Positions 8,482 to 17,415 are shown, counted from the first letter of the stretch. The stretch: DNA of 64,000 nucleotides from Dolomitihabitans soli (GCF_022213955.1 NZ_JAKNTW010000005.1:496001-560000), one strand, 5' to 3'. Program-made: numbers and translations. The notes: generated by a model from the sequence alone, not told the origin.

Positions 8482-9444
8482 TCAATTGGTGTCAATAGGG
8501 TAAAGCTCGTTGGGCGGTGAATCGGGCGAATCACGTATTTGGGGTCGGCCACCTATCTGGGTTACGGCCCTCGCCCCCGCCCGGCACCCCGCTGTCAGGG
8601 CGTCGGCCTCGGAGGATCCGGCGAGCACGGCCGTCAGAAATCCCGCGGCGAACGCGTCGCCCGCGCCGGTGGAGTCGACGACCCGGGCGGGCAGGCCCGG
8701 GACGGCGGTCTCCAGACGCCCGTCCCTCGCGAACAGCGCACCCCTCTCGCCGACTTTCACCACGGCCGCACCGTATCGGGAACTGAGCTCTCGTGCGGCC
8801 CGCTTCACCTCGGTCACCCCCGTCAGCACCTCTGCCTCGTCCTGGTTCGGGATGATGAGCCCGGCGGATGAGGTCTCCGAAAGGAAGCGCTCGACACCGA
8901 AGCCGCGCAGGAATCCCGCCGATCCGGGATCCACGCTGATCCGCACGCCGCGCGCGGACGCCGCCGCCATCGCCAGCCGGGCCAGTTCGAGGCCGGGCTC
9001 GGCGAACAGCAGGTAGCCCGACATGTGCAGCAGTCCCACGCCGTCCAGCAGCGCGTCGTCCCAGTCGCCGGGGCCGATCCAGGCGCCGGCCCCCCGGTTG
9101 GTCAGCATCGAGCGCTCGCCGGTGACGTCCACCATCGCGATCACCACGGCCGTCGGGTGATCGGGGTCGACGTCGACGTGCGGGCGCACCCCCGCGCGTA
9201 CCAGTTCGGCCGTGTGCCACTCGGCGGTGTCGTATCCGACGCGGGCCAGCAGGCGCGCGTCGGCTCCCAGGTGGGCCGCCCAGCAGGCGGTGTTTGCGCC
9301 CGAGCCGCCGGGCCGCAGGACGATGTCGGCGGCGGTGTCGGTGCCGGTGCCGGTGCCGACGCTGGTGCCCGCGTCGAACGCGGCGGCCTGGTGCAGGGCG
9401 ACGACGTCGGTCACGACGTCGCCGATGACGAGCAACCCGGCCAC
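8482..9444 (-). CDS. psuK: PfkB-family sugar kinase, probable pseudouridine kinase
   Basis: This 320-residue ribokinase-family protein has the N-terminal GG-type motif (LRPGGSGANTACWAAHLGAD) and the C-terminal PfkB signature with its anion hole and catalytic Asp, DSTGAGDAFAAGFL. Its gene starts with GTG 4 bp after the stop of psuG, so the two are cotranscribed. In characterised systems PsuK phosphorylates pseudouridine at O5' and PsuG then splits the C-C glycosidic bond. The context makes pseudouridine the likely substrate; adenosine or ribose kinase would be the alternative on sequence alone. No nucleoside transporter is adjacent. Confidence 0.85.
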   Translation of the reverse strand: MAGLLVIGDVVTDVVALHQAAAFDAGTSVGTGTGTDTAADIVLRPGGSGANTACWAAHLGADARLLARVGYDTAEWHTAELVRAGVRPHVDVDPDHPTAVVIAMVDVTGERSMLTNRGAGAWIGPGDWDDALLDGVGLLHMSGYLLFAEPGLELARLAMAAASARGVRISVDPGSAGFLRGFGVERFLSETSSAGLIIPNQDEAEVLTGVTEVKRAARELSSRYGAAVVKVGERGALFARDGRLETAVPGLPARVVDSTGAGDAFAAGFLTAVLAGSSEADALTAGCRAGARAVTQIGGRPQIRDSPDSPPNELYPIDTN

Positions 9445-9448
9445 GTGG

Positions 9449-10369
9449 TCAGTCCCTCGCCGACCAGGCGGCCGCGATGAGTCCCGCGAGGCGGGCGTTC
9501 CCGCGGACGGCGGCCAGGTTCGCCTCCAGCGAGGCCCCCTTCGTGCCCTCGGCCAGGAACTCCAGCAGGAACGGCGTGATCGCCTGGCCGGTGACCCCCG
9601 CGCGCTCGGCCGCCGCGAGGGCCTCGGCCAGCACCCGGTCGTGCAGCGCGGGATCGAGCTGCGCCGCCTGCGGCACCGGGTTGGCCACGATCAGCGCCGT
9701 CTCGGTGCCGAGCCGATCCTGAGCGAGCATGATCGCGGCTGCCTCGTCGGGCGACTCGATGCGCCAGTCGACGGGCTCCCCCGAGCTGTGCAGGTAGAAA
9801 CCGGGGAAGGTGTCGCTCCCGAAACCCGCGATCGTGACCCCGCGGGTCTCCAGCCGCTGCAGCGTGGCGGGCACGTCGAGGATCGACTTCACCCCGGCGC
9901 AGACCACGGTGATCTTCGTACGGCTCAGCGTGTCGAGATCGGCGGACTCGTCCTGGCTGTCCGTCCACCCCCGGTGCACCCCGCCGAGCCCTCCCGTGGC
10001 GAACACCCGGATGCCCGCCCGTGCGGCGAGGAACGACGTCGCGGACACCGTCGTCGCGCCGCTCGCCCGCAGCGCCGCGGCGGCCGCCAGATCGCGCTGG
10101 CCCAGCTTGCGCAGGCCGGGCTCGGTGGCGACCCGCGTCAGCTCCGCCTCGTCCAGCCCGATGCGGGCGACCCCGTCGAGCACCGCGATCGTCGCGGGTA
10201 CGGCGCCGGCCGCCCTGACGATCTCCTCCAGCTCGACGGCCACCTCCAGGTTGCGTGGCTGAGGCAGCCCGTGGGAGATGATCGTGGACTCCAGGGCCAC
10301 CACCGGATCGCCGGCGGACAGCGCCCCGGCGACCTCCTTCGACAGGCTGAGCACGGTGTTCGTAGGCAT
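9449..10369 (-). CDS. psuG: Pseudouridine-5'-phosphate glycosidase
   Basis: The 306-residue protein belongs to the PsuG (indigoidine synthase A-like) family, which reversibly converts pseudouridine 5'-phosphate to uracil and ribose 5-phosphate. Diagnostic stretches are ALESTIISHGLPQPRN, FATGGLGGVHRG, VVCAGVKSILDVPATLQRLE and NPVPQAAQLD. I chose ATG 10369, which gives the usual family N-terminus; an in-frame start at 10432 would add 21 residues of unrelated character that overlap repeat DNA. With psuK it forms a two-gene unit for salvaging pseudouridine from RNA turnover. Indigoidine-type biosynthesis is unlikely because no NRPS is present. Confidence 0.93.
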   Translation of the reverse strand: MPTNTVLSLSKEVAGALSAGDPVVALESTIISHGLPQPRNLEVAVELEEIVRAAGAVPATIAVLDGVARIGLDEAELTRVATEPGLRKLGQRDLAAAAALRASGATTVSATSFLAARAGIRVFATGGLGGVHRGWTDSQDESADLDTLSRTKITVVCAGVKSILDVPATLQRLETRGVTIAGFGSDTFPGFYLHSSGEPVDWRIESPDEAAAIMLAQDRLGTETALIVANPVPQAAQLDPALHDRVLAEALAAAERAGVTGQAITPFLLEFLAEGTKGASLEANLAAVRGNARLAGLIAAAWSARD

Positions 10370-10476
10370 GGGGTGGTTCTTACTCCTCGTCCATGGGCTG
10401 CTCCGGCGCAACTGGAACGGCACGCTGAGCACGGTTGTTCCAAGACGGGCACGCTATCCGGACCCGCTGGAACGTC

Positions 10477-10653
10477 GCGTTGAGCGGGGTTCCACGCCGG
10501 CAGGCCACCCGGAGCGCCGTGAGCGGCGCGTCGGACGGGCTCCAGGCTGCACGCCACCCGGAGCGGCGCGTTGAGCGGGGTTCCACGCCGGCAGGCCACC
10601 CGGAGCGGCGCGTTGAGGATGGTTCCAAGCCGGCACGTGGTGCGGAGCCGCCG
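10477..10653. repeat. Imperfect tandem repeats of about 45 bp
   Basis: About four units lie upstream of psuG. Two 40-bp copies, 10477-10516 and 10568-10607, are identical and 91 bp apart; a diverged unit lies between them (about 10528-10566) and another follows. Each unit carries GCCACCCGGAGCG or a close variant. No gene is credible across this gap (10370-10851). Confidence 0.85.
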
Positions 10654-10715
10654 GACTGTCGCCGGCACACCACCAGAGCCGCCGAAACGTCACGCGGAGC
10701 GGTCGTTCGAAGGCG

Positions 10716-10795
10716 GTACTGTCACCCGAAATCAGTACTGTCACCCCGGAGTCGGTAGGTACGGTCACCCGGAGTCGGTACGGTCACCCGGAGTC
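10716..10795. repeat. Four 19-20 bp tandem repeats
   Basis: Units read GTACGGTCACCCGGAGTCG with small changes. The last two (10758-10776 and 10777-10795) are identical and directly adjacent; two diverged copies start near 10716 and 10735. They lie just beyond the 3' end of the YeiH-type gene, on the far side of the larger repeat block. Confidence 0.85.
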
Positions 10796-10851
10796 GTCCG
10801 GCGGCGGCTCGGAGCGCTGTCGTCCGGCGTGCCGTACGGAGTCGTTGCGGA

Positions 10852-11892
10852 TCACGCCACGAGGGTGACGCCCGCGAGCGAGACGGTCGCGATGATCATG
10901 GTGGCGATGCCCCCGAGCAGCAGCGACCGGCCGCCGCGCAGCAGCCGGCGCACGTCGACCCCGGTCCCGAGCCCGAACAGGGCCGCCGCCAGCAGCACGT
11001 TCGTCACCTGCGGTGTCGCCTGCACGATCGCCGCCGGCACCAGCTCCGCACTCCGTACCACGGCCAGCACGGCGAACCCCGCGACGAACCAGGGCACGCC
11101 CGCCCCACGCGTCCGCCCCGACCCCGGATCCGTACGGCGGGCCGTCAGCGAGACCAGCGCCACCATCGGCCCGAGCAGCAGCACCCGGGACAGCTTGGCG
11201 ATGATCCCAGCGGCCAGCACGGCGGCTCCGCCGGCGGCCCCGATCGCCGCCACCTGCGCGACCTCGTGGACCGATGCTCCCGCCCACAGCCCCACCTCGC
11301 GAGGCGACAACCCCAGCGCCGCCCCGATCATCGGCACCAGCACGATCGCCGCGCTCCCGAAAAGCGTCACCACGGCCACCGCGCTCCCCACGTCGTCGTC
11401 CTCCCGGCCGTCGCCGGAGGGCGTCGTCCCCTTCGCGGTCGTGCCCGTCTTCGTGGCCGTGTCCATGGCGGCGATGGCGGCGGCGCCGCAGATGGACACG
11501 CCGGTCGCGATGAGCAGCGCCCGGCGCGGCGGCACGCCGATCCGGGCGCCGAGCGCCCGGGTGCCCAGGAACGTGATCGCGGTGCTTCCGGCGATCACCA
11601 CCAGGGCCTGCCAGCCCAGCGCGAGCAGTTCGGGCAGTGCGATCTGCAGCCCGAGCAGCACGATCGCCACCCGGAGCACCCGCTTGGTGATGAAGGCGAG
11701 TCCTGGCCGTGTCGCTCCGGGCAGCCACCCCAGGTTCGCCAGCGCCGCCCCGGCCGCCACCGCCACCACCGCCGGGCTCACCCCCGGCACCACCCGCGCC
11801 GCCGCGACCCCGGCGACCACCACGCCCCCCGTCAACGCCACACCCGGCCCCAGCTCCCGCAGCCGCTCCCGCACCCGCGCCGCCACGCTCAC
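10852..11892 (-). CDS. YeiH/UPF0324 family putative sulfate exporter
   Basis: This is an integral membrane protein of the YeiH (UPF0324) family, with about ten hydrophobic segments and hallmark stretches VLLGLQIALPELLALGW, SICGAAAIAAMD and GASVHEVAQVAAIGAA. Family members are proposed anion (sulfate or sulfonate) exporters; the substrate is not proven here. The frame stays open back to GTG 12405, but those extra 171 codons encode a Thr/Pro/Gln repeat and are rich in A at third positions (ACA, CCA, CGA, GAA), unlike real genes here. I therefore start at GTG 11892, with AGGAAA upstream, giving 346 residues, close to the E. coli YeiH length. The divergent LysR gene next door matches the common yeiE-yeiH pairing. 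Confidence 0.8.
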   Translation of the reverse strand: MSVAARVRERLRELGPGVALTGGVVVAGVAAARVVPGVSPAVVAVAAGAALANLGWLPGATRPGLAFITKRVLRVAIVLLGLQIALPELLALGWQALVVIAGSTAITFLGTRALGARIGVPPRRALLIATGVSICGAAAIAAMDTATKTGTTAKGTTPSGDGREDDDVGSAVAVVTLFGSAAIVLVPMIGAALGLSPREVGLWAGASVHEVAQVAAIGAAGGAAVLAAGIIAKLSRVLLLGPMVALVSLTARRTDPGSGRTRGAGVPWFVAGFAVLAVVRSAELVPAAIVQATPQVTNVLLAAALFGLGTGVDVRRLLRGGRSLLLGGIATMIIATVSLAGVTLVA

Positions 11893-12078
11893 CCGCGCCG
11901 TTTCCTGCGACAGCGCCCGCGTCCCGGCCCCTGACAGTGCAAGCGCTCCGTCACCCGGCGCGGCCGAGGGCTTCGGCGATGGCGCAGCCGATTCCGGAGC
12001 CGCCGCCTGGGCCCGCGTCCGTCCGCGCGGCTCGGGTCGTGCCTCTATCGGCGGCTTGGCCCGTGTTTGCTCCTGTGT

Positions 12079-12311
12079 CGTGGTCGAGGCTCTGGCCGGT
12101 GGTGTGGTCTGTGGTTGCGTGTGTGGCCGGGTCTGCGTTCGATCCGGGGATGTGGTCGAGGCTCTGGCCGGTGGTGTGGTCTGTGGTTGTGTCTGTGGCC
12201 GGGTCTGCGTTCGATCCCGGGATGTGGTCGAGGCCCCGACCGGCGGTGTGGTCTGTGGGTGTGTCTGTGGTTCGGTCCGCGCCCTCGCCTGTGGTTCGGT
12301 CCGCGCTCGGT
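12079..12311. repeat. 72-bp tandem repeats upstream of the yeiH-like gene
   Basis: About three copies of a 72-bp unit, each beginning GTGGTCGAGG on the plus strand, run through 12079-12237; a shorter doublet containing TGTGGTTCGGTCCGCGC follows to about 12311. On the minus strand the unit would encode a 24-residue Thr/Pro/Gln repeat. The first two copies differ at only a few bases. The repeat fills much of the 556-bp gap between the yeiH-like start and lysR, and its codon use argues against translation. Confidence 0.85.
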
Positions 12312-12434
12312 TCTGGAGTGTGTCCGGGGCGGGCGGAGTGGTGGCCGCATACCGGGCTGAACCGGGAGGGAAGGGCATGCTTCGAGTCTTCGGCAGGTTG
12401 GGCACGCCGGGTAGGCGGCAACTGGCTGGGAGGT

Positions 12435-12451
12435 CATAGCCTGGGGCTATG
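12435..12451 (+). promoter_or_regulatory. Leaderless promoter and palindrome at the lysR start
   Basis: TAGCCT (12437-12442) lies exactly 6 nt before ATG 12449, the spacing that puts the transcription start on the start codon. A perfect 7-bp inverted repeat, CATAGCC / GGCTATG with a TGG loop (12435-12451), covers both the -10 element and the start codon and could be an autoregulatory site. Confidence 0.55.
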
Positions 12452-13381
12452 AGTGAGCTGCCGGATCTGGAGTCGCTGAGGCTACTGGTGGACGTGGGCG
12501 AGTTGGGCAGCCTCGGTCAGGCGGCGCGTGCCGCCGGGATCGCCCAGCCGTCGGCGAGCAAGCGGATCGCGCTGCTGGAGAGACGGCTCGGGCTGCCGCT
12601 GCTGGAGCGCACGCCCAGCGGGTCCAAGCTCACCACCCAGGGTGCGATGGTCGCGGGGTGGGCGACGCAGGTGCTGGCCGCGGCGGAGGAACTGGTGCGG
12701 GGCGCGCAGGCCGTACGGCGGGGGCGTGAGGGGCATCTGCGGGTGGCGGCGAGCATGACCGTGGCCGAATACCTGCTGCCGAGATGGCTTGGCGAGTTCC
12801 AGGCGCGCGAACCGCAGGTCCAGGTCGGGCTGGACGTGCTGAACTCCGCCGAGGTCGCCGCGCTGGTGCTGGGCGAGGAGGGGCAGCGGCCTGCGGTCGG
12901 CGGCGAGGACGCGGAGGTGGAGCTGGGCTTCGTGGAGGGGCCGGTGGTGCCCGCCGGGCTGGAGTCGGAGGTGGTGGCGACGGACCGGCTGGTCGTGGTG
13001 GTGGCCGGCGGGCATCCGTGGGCGCGCCGCCGTACGCCGTTGCGTCCGGCGGAGCTGGCGGCGACCGCGTTGGTGGTGCGGGAGCGTGGTTCGGGGACCA
13101 GGGACACGCTGGACCTGGCGATGCGCGGGCACGTGGTGGCCGCGCCGAGGCTGGAGCTGGGCTCGAACACGGCGGTCAAGGGCGCCACCCGGGAGGGGGC
13201 GGCGCCTGCGGTGCTCAGCGGGTACGCGGTGGAGACCGAGTTGGCGACCGGCCGGCTCGTGGAGGTCACCACGGCCGGGATCGACCTCGGCCGCCGCCTG
13301 CGCGCGGTCTGGCGCCGCGGCCGGAGACTGGCCGGGCCCGCCGCCACCCTCCTCGCGATCGCCAGGTCCGGCGCGAAGTGA
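12449..13381 (+). CDS. LysR-family transcriptional regulator
   Basis: The 310-residue protein has an N-terminal winged helix-turn-helix (LGSLGQAARAAGIAQPSASKRI, residues about 14-35) and a C-terminal periplasmic-binding-type effector domain containing LRVAASMTVAEYLLPRWL. It is divergent from the yeiH-like exporter gene, the classical arrangement of a LysR regulator and its target; YeiE-type regulators control yeiH in enterobacteria. The start ATG 12449 fits a leaderless transcript. Its last codons are the first unit of a 52-bp triplication. The likely effector is an anion or sulfur compound, by analogy only. Confidence 0.9.
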   Translation: MSELPDLESLRLLVDVGELGSLGQAARAAGIAQPSASKRIALLERRLGLPLLERTPSGSKLTTQGAMVAGWATQVLAAAEELVRGAQAVRRGREGHLRVAASMTVAEYLLPRWLGEFQAREPQVQVGLDVLNSAEVAALVLGEEGQRPAVGGEDAEVELGFVEGPVVPAGLESEVVATDRLVVVVAGGHPWARRRTPLRPAELAATALVVRERGSGTRDTLDLAMRGHVVAAPRLELGSNTAVKGATREGAAPAVLSGYAVETELATGRLVEVTTAGIDLGRRLRAVWRRGRRLAGPAATLLAIARSGAK

Positions 13382-13510
13382 TCGTTGGCGGACTCGAGTG
13401 CTCATAGCGATCGCCAGGTCTGCTGCGAAGTGATCGTTGGCGGGCCCAAGTGCTCATAACGATCGCCAGGTCCGGCGCGAAGTGATCGTCGGCGGACTCA
13501 AGCGCTCATA
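13355..13510. repeat. Three exact-length 52-bp tandem repeats across the lysR stop codon
   Basis: Units at 13355-13406, 13407-13458 and 13459-13510 are each 52 bp and differ by only a few bases. The first contains the last codons and TGA of the lysR gene, so copies 2 and 3 are duplicated gene ends (each could encode IARSxAK-stop in a shifted frame, since 52 is not a multiple of 3). Each contains the palindrome CGATCG. Confidence 0.95.
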
Positions 13511-13529
13511 ATTCAGATAGGGTCCGGAT

Positions 13530-15068
13530 TTGATGCGATACGACGTTGTCATCGTCGGGGCCGGCCACAACGGGCTGGTCGCCGCCGCCTACCTTGCCGG
13601 GGCGGGCCGCCGGGTGTTGGTCCTGGAGCGGCTCGGGCACGTCGGCGGGCTCGCGGTGTCGGCCAGGGCCTTTCCCGGCGTGGACGCGCGCCTGTCCCGC
13701 TACTCGTACCTGGTCAGCCTGCTGCCCTCCAAGATCACATTCGATTTGGGGCTGAAGCTGGAGCTGCGTGGCCGCCGCTTCGCCTCCTACACCCCGGTCG
13801 GCCGTACCGGACTGCTGGTCGACGGTGGCGACGAGGCCAGGACCGCCGCCTCGTTCGCGGCCGTGACCGGCGGCGGAGCGGAGTACGAGGCATGGCGCCG
13901 GTTCTACGCGCTGACCGCCCACGTCGCCCGGCGGGTCGCGCCGACGCTGCTGGAGCCGCTCGTCGGCGCTTGGGCGATGCGGGCGGCCGTGGGCGCGGAG
14001 GCGTGGCGCGATCTGTTCGAGCGGCCGGTCGGCGAGGTGGTGGACGAGCGGTTCGCCGACGACACGGTGCGCGGCGTGGTGCTCACCGACTCGCTGATCG
14101 GGACCTTCGCCGACCCGTCGGCGCCCGACCGCCTCGCCAACCGGTGCCTCCTCTACCACGTGATAGGTGACGGCACCGGAGACTGGAACGTGCCGGTCGG
14201 CGGCATGGGGGCGGTGACGGATGCGCTCGCCTCGGCCGCGCGGGCGGCGGGGGCCGAGATCCGCACCGGTACCGAGGTGCTGGCCATCGACCCCGCCGGC
14301 GAGGTGACGTTCCGCGACGACCGGGGCGAGCACACGGTGACCGGCGGGCACGTACTCGCCAACGTGCCGCCCGCCGTACTGTCCCGGCTGCTCGGCGAAG
14401 GCGAAGGCGAGGGCGGGGACCTGCCTGAGGGCGCCCAGCTCAAGATCAACATGGTGTTGTCCCGGCTGCCCCGGTTGAAGGACCCGGCGGTCGATCCCGC
14501 GCAGGCGTTCAGCGGGACGTTCCACATCAACGAGGGCCGCGACCAACTCGCCGCCGCCCATGCCGAAGCCGCCGGCGGGCGCGTCCCCTCGCTGCCGCCC
14601 GCCGAGGTCTACTGCCACTCGCTGACCGACCCGTCGATCCTGGGAGCCGACCTGCGGGCGGCGGGGGCGCAGACGATGACCCTGTTCGGGCTGCACATGC
14701 CCGCCAGGCTGTTCCGGGCCGACCCGGAGAAGGCCAGGAAGGAGGCGCTGGCGGCGACGCTGGCCTCCGTGGGCGGCGTGCTCGCGGAACCGCTGGAGGA
14801 GTGCCTGCTGCGCACCCCCGGCGGCGAACCCTGCCTGGAGGTCAAGACCCCGGTCGACCTGGAACGCGAGGCAGGGCTGCCCGGCGGGCACATCTTCCAC
14901 CGAGATTTGTCGTGGCCGTACGCCGAGGAGCCGGCCGACGAGGGACGGTGGGGCGTGGAGACCGGGCACCCGAAGGTGCTGCTGTGCGGCGCGGGCGCGC
15001 GGAGGGGCGGCGGCGTCAGCGGCATCCCCGGCCACAACGCGGCCATGGCGATCCTGCACGGCGGCTGA
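13530..15068 (+). CDS. Phytoene desaturase-like FAD-dependent oxidoreductase (PYROXD2-like)
   Basis: This 512-residue flavoprotein begins with a Rossmann dinucleotide-binding motif, VVIVGAGHNGLVAAAYLAG, ending in an acidic residue in LVLERLGHVGG. The C-terminus has GAGARRGGGVSGIPGHNAAM, the second FAD-contact motif of the phytoene-desaturase/PYROXD2 group. The middle is the substrate domain. No carotenoid synthase genes are nearby, so carotenoid desaturation is not supported; PYROXD2-like proteins have no settled substrate. TAGGGT at 13518-13523 lies 6 nt before TTG 13530 and 9 nt before ATG 13533, so a leaderless TTG start is plausible. A solitary gene, flanked by repeat DNA on both sides. 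Confidence 0.85.
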   Translation: MMRYDVVIVGAGHNGLVAAAYLAGAGRRVLVLERLGHVGGLAVSARAFPGVDARLSRYSYLVSLLPSKITFDLGLKLELRGRRFASYTPVGRTGLLVDGGDEARTAASFAAVTGGGAEYEAWRRFYALTAHVARRVAPTLLEPLVGAWAMRAAVGAEAWRDLFERPVGEVVDERFADDTVRGVVLTDSLIGTFADPSAPDRLANRCLLYHVIGDGTGDWNVPVGGMGAVTDALASAARAAGAEIRTGTEVLAIDPAGEVTFRDDRGEHTVTGGHVLANVPPAVLSRLLGEGEGEGGDLPEGAQLKINMVLSRLPRLKDPAVDPAQAFSGTFHINEGRDQLAAAHAEAAGGRVPSLPPAEVYCHSLTDPSILGADLRAAGAQTMTLFGLHMPARLFRADPEKARKEALAATLASVGGVLAEPLEECLLRTPGGEPCLEVKTPVDLEREAGLPGGHIFHRDLSWPYAEEPADEGRWGVETGHPKVLLCGAGARRGGGVSGIPGHNAAMAILHGG

Positions 15069-15089
15069 CGCGACGAGGCCGACGAGGCT

Positions 15090-15290
15090 CCCCGGGTCCC
15101 GTGGTCCGGTGGCGGAGGTCCGGTCACGCGTGGCATGCGGCGGAGACGGATGGCGTCCCCGCTCAACGAGGCACGCGACGAGGCTGGCCAGACTTCCCCG
15201 GGTCCCGTGGTCCGGTGGCGGAGGTCCGGTCACGCGTGGCATGCGGCGGAGACGGATGGCGTCCCCCGCTCAACGAGGCACGCGACGAGG
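15090..15290. repeat. Direct duplication of about 94 bp
   Basis: Copies at 15090-15183 and 15196-15290 are identical except for one extra C in the second; the period is 106 bp. Each runs from CCCCGGGTCCCG to GCACGCGACGAGG. They fill most of the 296-bp gap between the flavoprotein gene and the response regulator; no gene was seen there. Confidence 0.92.
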
Positions 15291-15333
15291 TCGGCGGGGG
15301 ACGCGGCGGGACGACGGGATCGGTGCTTAACGG

Positions 15334-15358
15334 GATTCTCATCTGGTGCGGTTAGCGT
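15334..15358 (+). promoter_or_regulatory. Leaderless promoter and shared operator-like 10-mer before the response regulator
   Basis: TAGCGT (15353-15358) sits 6 nt before GTG 15365, fitting a leaderless transcript. The 10-mer GATTCTCATC at 15334-15343, where a -35 box would lie, occurs again at 17414-17423 just before the glycosyltransferase pair, so it may be half of the response regulator binding site. Confidence 0.5.
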
Positions 15359-15364
15359 GACCTG

Positions 15365-16060
15365 GTGAGCGCACATGTTCTGGTCGTCGACGACGAGCCC
15401 GCCCTGCGGGAGGCCCTGCAGGCGAGCCTGGAGTTCGAGGGATACTCCGTCGGCCTGGCGAGCGACGGGCAGGCGGCGCTCGACACGCTGGAACGCGTGC
15501 CGTACGACGTGGTGCTGCTCGATGTGATGATGCCGCGCCTGGACGGGCTGACCGCCTGCCGGCGGCTGCGGGCCGCGGGCAACCAGGTGCCGGTGCTGAT
15601 GCTCACCGCGCGCGAGGCGGTCGGCGACCGGGTCTCGGGTCTCGACGCGGGCGCCGACGACTACCTGGTCAAGCCGTTCGAACTGGACGAGCTGCTGGCC
15701 AGGGTCAGGGCGCTGCTGCGGCGCGGTACGGCGGCCGCCGGGAGCCTCCTGGACGACGGCGTGCCGGCCTTCGGCGACCTGCGGATGGACACCGTGAGCC
15801 GGGAGGTGACCAGGGCGGGTCGCAGGCTCGACCTGACCCGGACCGAGTACCTCCTGCTGGAGCTCTTCCTGCTGCACCCGAGGCAGGTGCTGACCCGGGA
15901 GCAGATCCTCAGCGAGGTCTGGGGCTACGACTTCGCGCCCTCGTCCAACTCGCTCGACGTCTACGTGATGTATCTGCGCCGTAAGACCGAGGCGGGCGGC
16001 GCGCCCCGGCTGATCCACACGGTCCGGGGCGTCGGCTACGTGTTGCGGGCCACCCTGTGA
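15365..16060 (+). CDS. OmpR/PhoB-family response regulator
   Basis: The 231-residue protein has an N-terminal receiver domain (acidic pocket VDDE at 9-11, phospho-acceptor Asp53 in LLDVMMP, switch Lys in LVKPF) and a C-terminal winged-helix DNA-binding domain ending in [14 protein letters not shown]. It belongs to the MprA/PrrA-like branch of actinobacterial regulators. The stop overlaps the GTG start of the histidine kinase gene, so the pair is cotranscribed. The downstream glycosyltransferases are its most likely targets. The GTG start is set by the TANNNT box 6 nt upstream. Confidence 0.95.
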   Translation: MSAHVLVVDDEPALREALQASLEFEGYSVGLASDGQAALDTLERVPYDVVLLDVMMPRLDGLTACRRLRAAGNQVPVLMLTAREAVGDRVSGLDAGADDYLVKPFELDELLARVRALLRRGTAAAGSLLDDGVPAFGDLRMDTVSREVTRAGRRLDLTRTEYLLLELFLLHPRQVLTREQILSEVWGYDFAPSSNSLDVYVMYLRRKTEAGGAPRLIHTVRGVGYVLRATL

Positions 16061-17415
16061 ACAGGCGCACGCTGCGTTCCCGGCTGACCCTGCTGGTGGC
16101 CACGGCGGTCGCGCTGGCGATCGCGGTGTGCGCGGGCGCGTCCTGGTTCATCGTGCGCGCCGAGATGCTCAGGCAGGTGGACCGCAGCCTGCAGGGCCCG
16201 GGTGCGGACCCCAGACCGCCCCGCGAGCTCGCCAAGATCCTGGAGCGCTGCACCGAGGGCGGGCCCCCGCCGGGCGGCGACGGGCTCCGGCCGTTCCTCC
16301 CGCCGTTGCAGATCGCCTACGCCGGGGGCGAGCGGTGCGTGATCGGCCCCGAGGGGATCGTGGTCACGGCCGCCGACCGGCGGATCGCGTCCGACGGGGG
16401 ATCCGCGTTCCGGTACGGCGTCACCGACCAGGGCTCGGCCGTACGGGTCAGGACCTCGGGCGTCGCCCCCGGGGTCGCGGTGATGGAGTCCCGGCAGCTC
16501 GCCGAGCTGGAGTCGACGCTCGCCGGACTGGCCTGGATACTCGCCGGGGTCGCCGCGGTCGGCGTGCTGGGCGCCGCCTCGGCGGGCCTGCTGATCTCCC
16601 GTACGGCGCTGCGTCCCGTGGCCGGCCTGACGGAGGCGGTCGAGCACATCGCCCAGACCGAGGACCTCGGCACCACGATCCCGGTCGAGGGCACCGACGA
16701 GATCGCCCGGCTCAGCGCCTCCTTCAACGCGATGACGGCGGCGCTCGCCGGATCACGCGACCGGCAGCGGCGGCTGATCATCGACGCGGGCCACGAGCTG
16801 CGCACCCCGCTCACCAGCCTGCGCACCAACATCGACCTGCTGCTGCGCAGCGAGCACACCGGGCGCGCCCTGGAACCCGGCGCCAAACGCCGGCTGCTCG
16901 GCAACGTCAAGGCCCAGTTCGAGGAGTTGTCCACGCTCGTCGGCGACCTGCTCCAGCTCGCCAGGTCCGACGAGGACCACGAACCGGGGGAGCGGGTCGC
17001 CTTCCACGACGTGATCGAGGCGGCCGTCGCCAGGGCCAGGCTGCGCGCCCCCGGCGTACGGGTGGACACCGAGCTGGCCCCCTGGCACGTCACCGGGCAC
17101 GCCGCCTCGCTGCAGCGCGCGGTGATGAACCTGCTCGACAACGCGGTGAAGTTCAGCCCGCCGGGCGGCTCGGTGCGGGTGTCCCTCAAGGACGGCAGGC
17201 TCACCGTCACCGACCACGGGCCCGGGATCCCGGAGGAGGACCTGCCCTACGTCTTCGACCGGTTCTGGCGCTCACCAGCCGCGCGCAGCCTGCCGGGCTC
17301 GGGACTGGGCCTGGCCATCGTGGCGCAGGCCGCGCGGGAGGCCGGGGGAGAGACCGGCCTGGGCAACGCGCCGGGCGGCGGCGCGGTGGCGTGGCTGTGG
17401 CTGCCCGGCTCGTGA
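16057..17415 (+). CDS. Membrane sensor histidine kinase
   Basis: This 452-residue partner of the preceding regulator has a first membrane helix at about 9-32, an extracytoplasmic sensor region of about 125 residues, a second helix near 157-182, a HAMP linker, the dimerisation domain with phospho-acceptor His246 in [12 protein letters not shown], and a C-terminal ATPase domain with [11 protein letters not shown] (N box), [11 protein letters not shown] (G1) and GSGLGLAIV (G2). GTG 16057 overlaps the previous stop. The sensor loop is Pro/Gly-rich with two cysteines (CTEGG and ERCVIG), perhaps disulfide-linked outside the cell. The signal is unknown; cell-envelope state is a reasonable guess given the glycosyltransferases that follow. 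Confidence 0.94.
   Translation: MNRRTLRSRLTLLVATAVALAIAVCAGASWFIVRAEMLRQVDRSLQGPGADPRPPRELAKILERCTEGGPPPGGDGLRPFLPPLQIAYAGGERCVIGPEGIVVTAADRRIASDGGSAFRYGVTDQGSAVRVRTSGVAPGVAVMESRQLAELESTLAGLAWILAGVAAVGVLGAASAGLLISRTALRPVAGLTEAVEHIAQTEDLGTTIPVEGTDEIARLSASFNAMTAALAGSRDRQRRLIIDAGHELRTPLTSLRTNIDLLLRSEHTGRALEPGAKRRLLGNVKAQFEELSTLVGDLLQLARSDEDHEPGERVAFHDVIEAAVARARLRAPGVRVDTELAPWHVTGHAASLQRAVMNLLDNAVKFSPPGGSVRVSLKDGRLTVTDHGPGIPEEDLPYVFDRFWRSPAARSLPGSGLGLAIVAQAAREAGGETGLGNAPGGGAVAWLWLPGS

Noticed and set aside
9449-10369. Indigoidine synthase A as part of a pigment cluster
   Set aside because: The family name overlaps, but the only partner is a PfkB kinase, which fits pseudouridine salvage; no NRPS is present.
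13355-13510. Possible CRISPR array
   Set aside because: The repeats are directly adjacent with no unique spacers and no cas genes are nearby; they are ordinary tandem repeats.
13530-15068. Carotenoid biosynthesis (crtI)
   Set aside because: No crtB, crtE or other carotenoid gene is present, and the C-terminal motif is closer to the PYROXD2 group.
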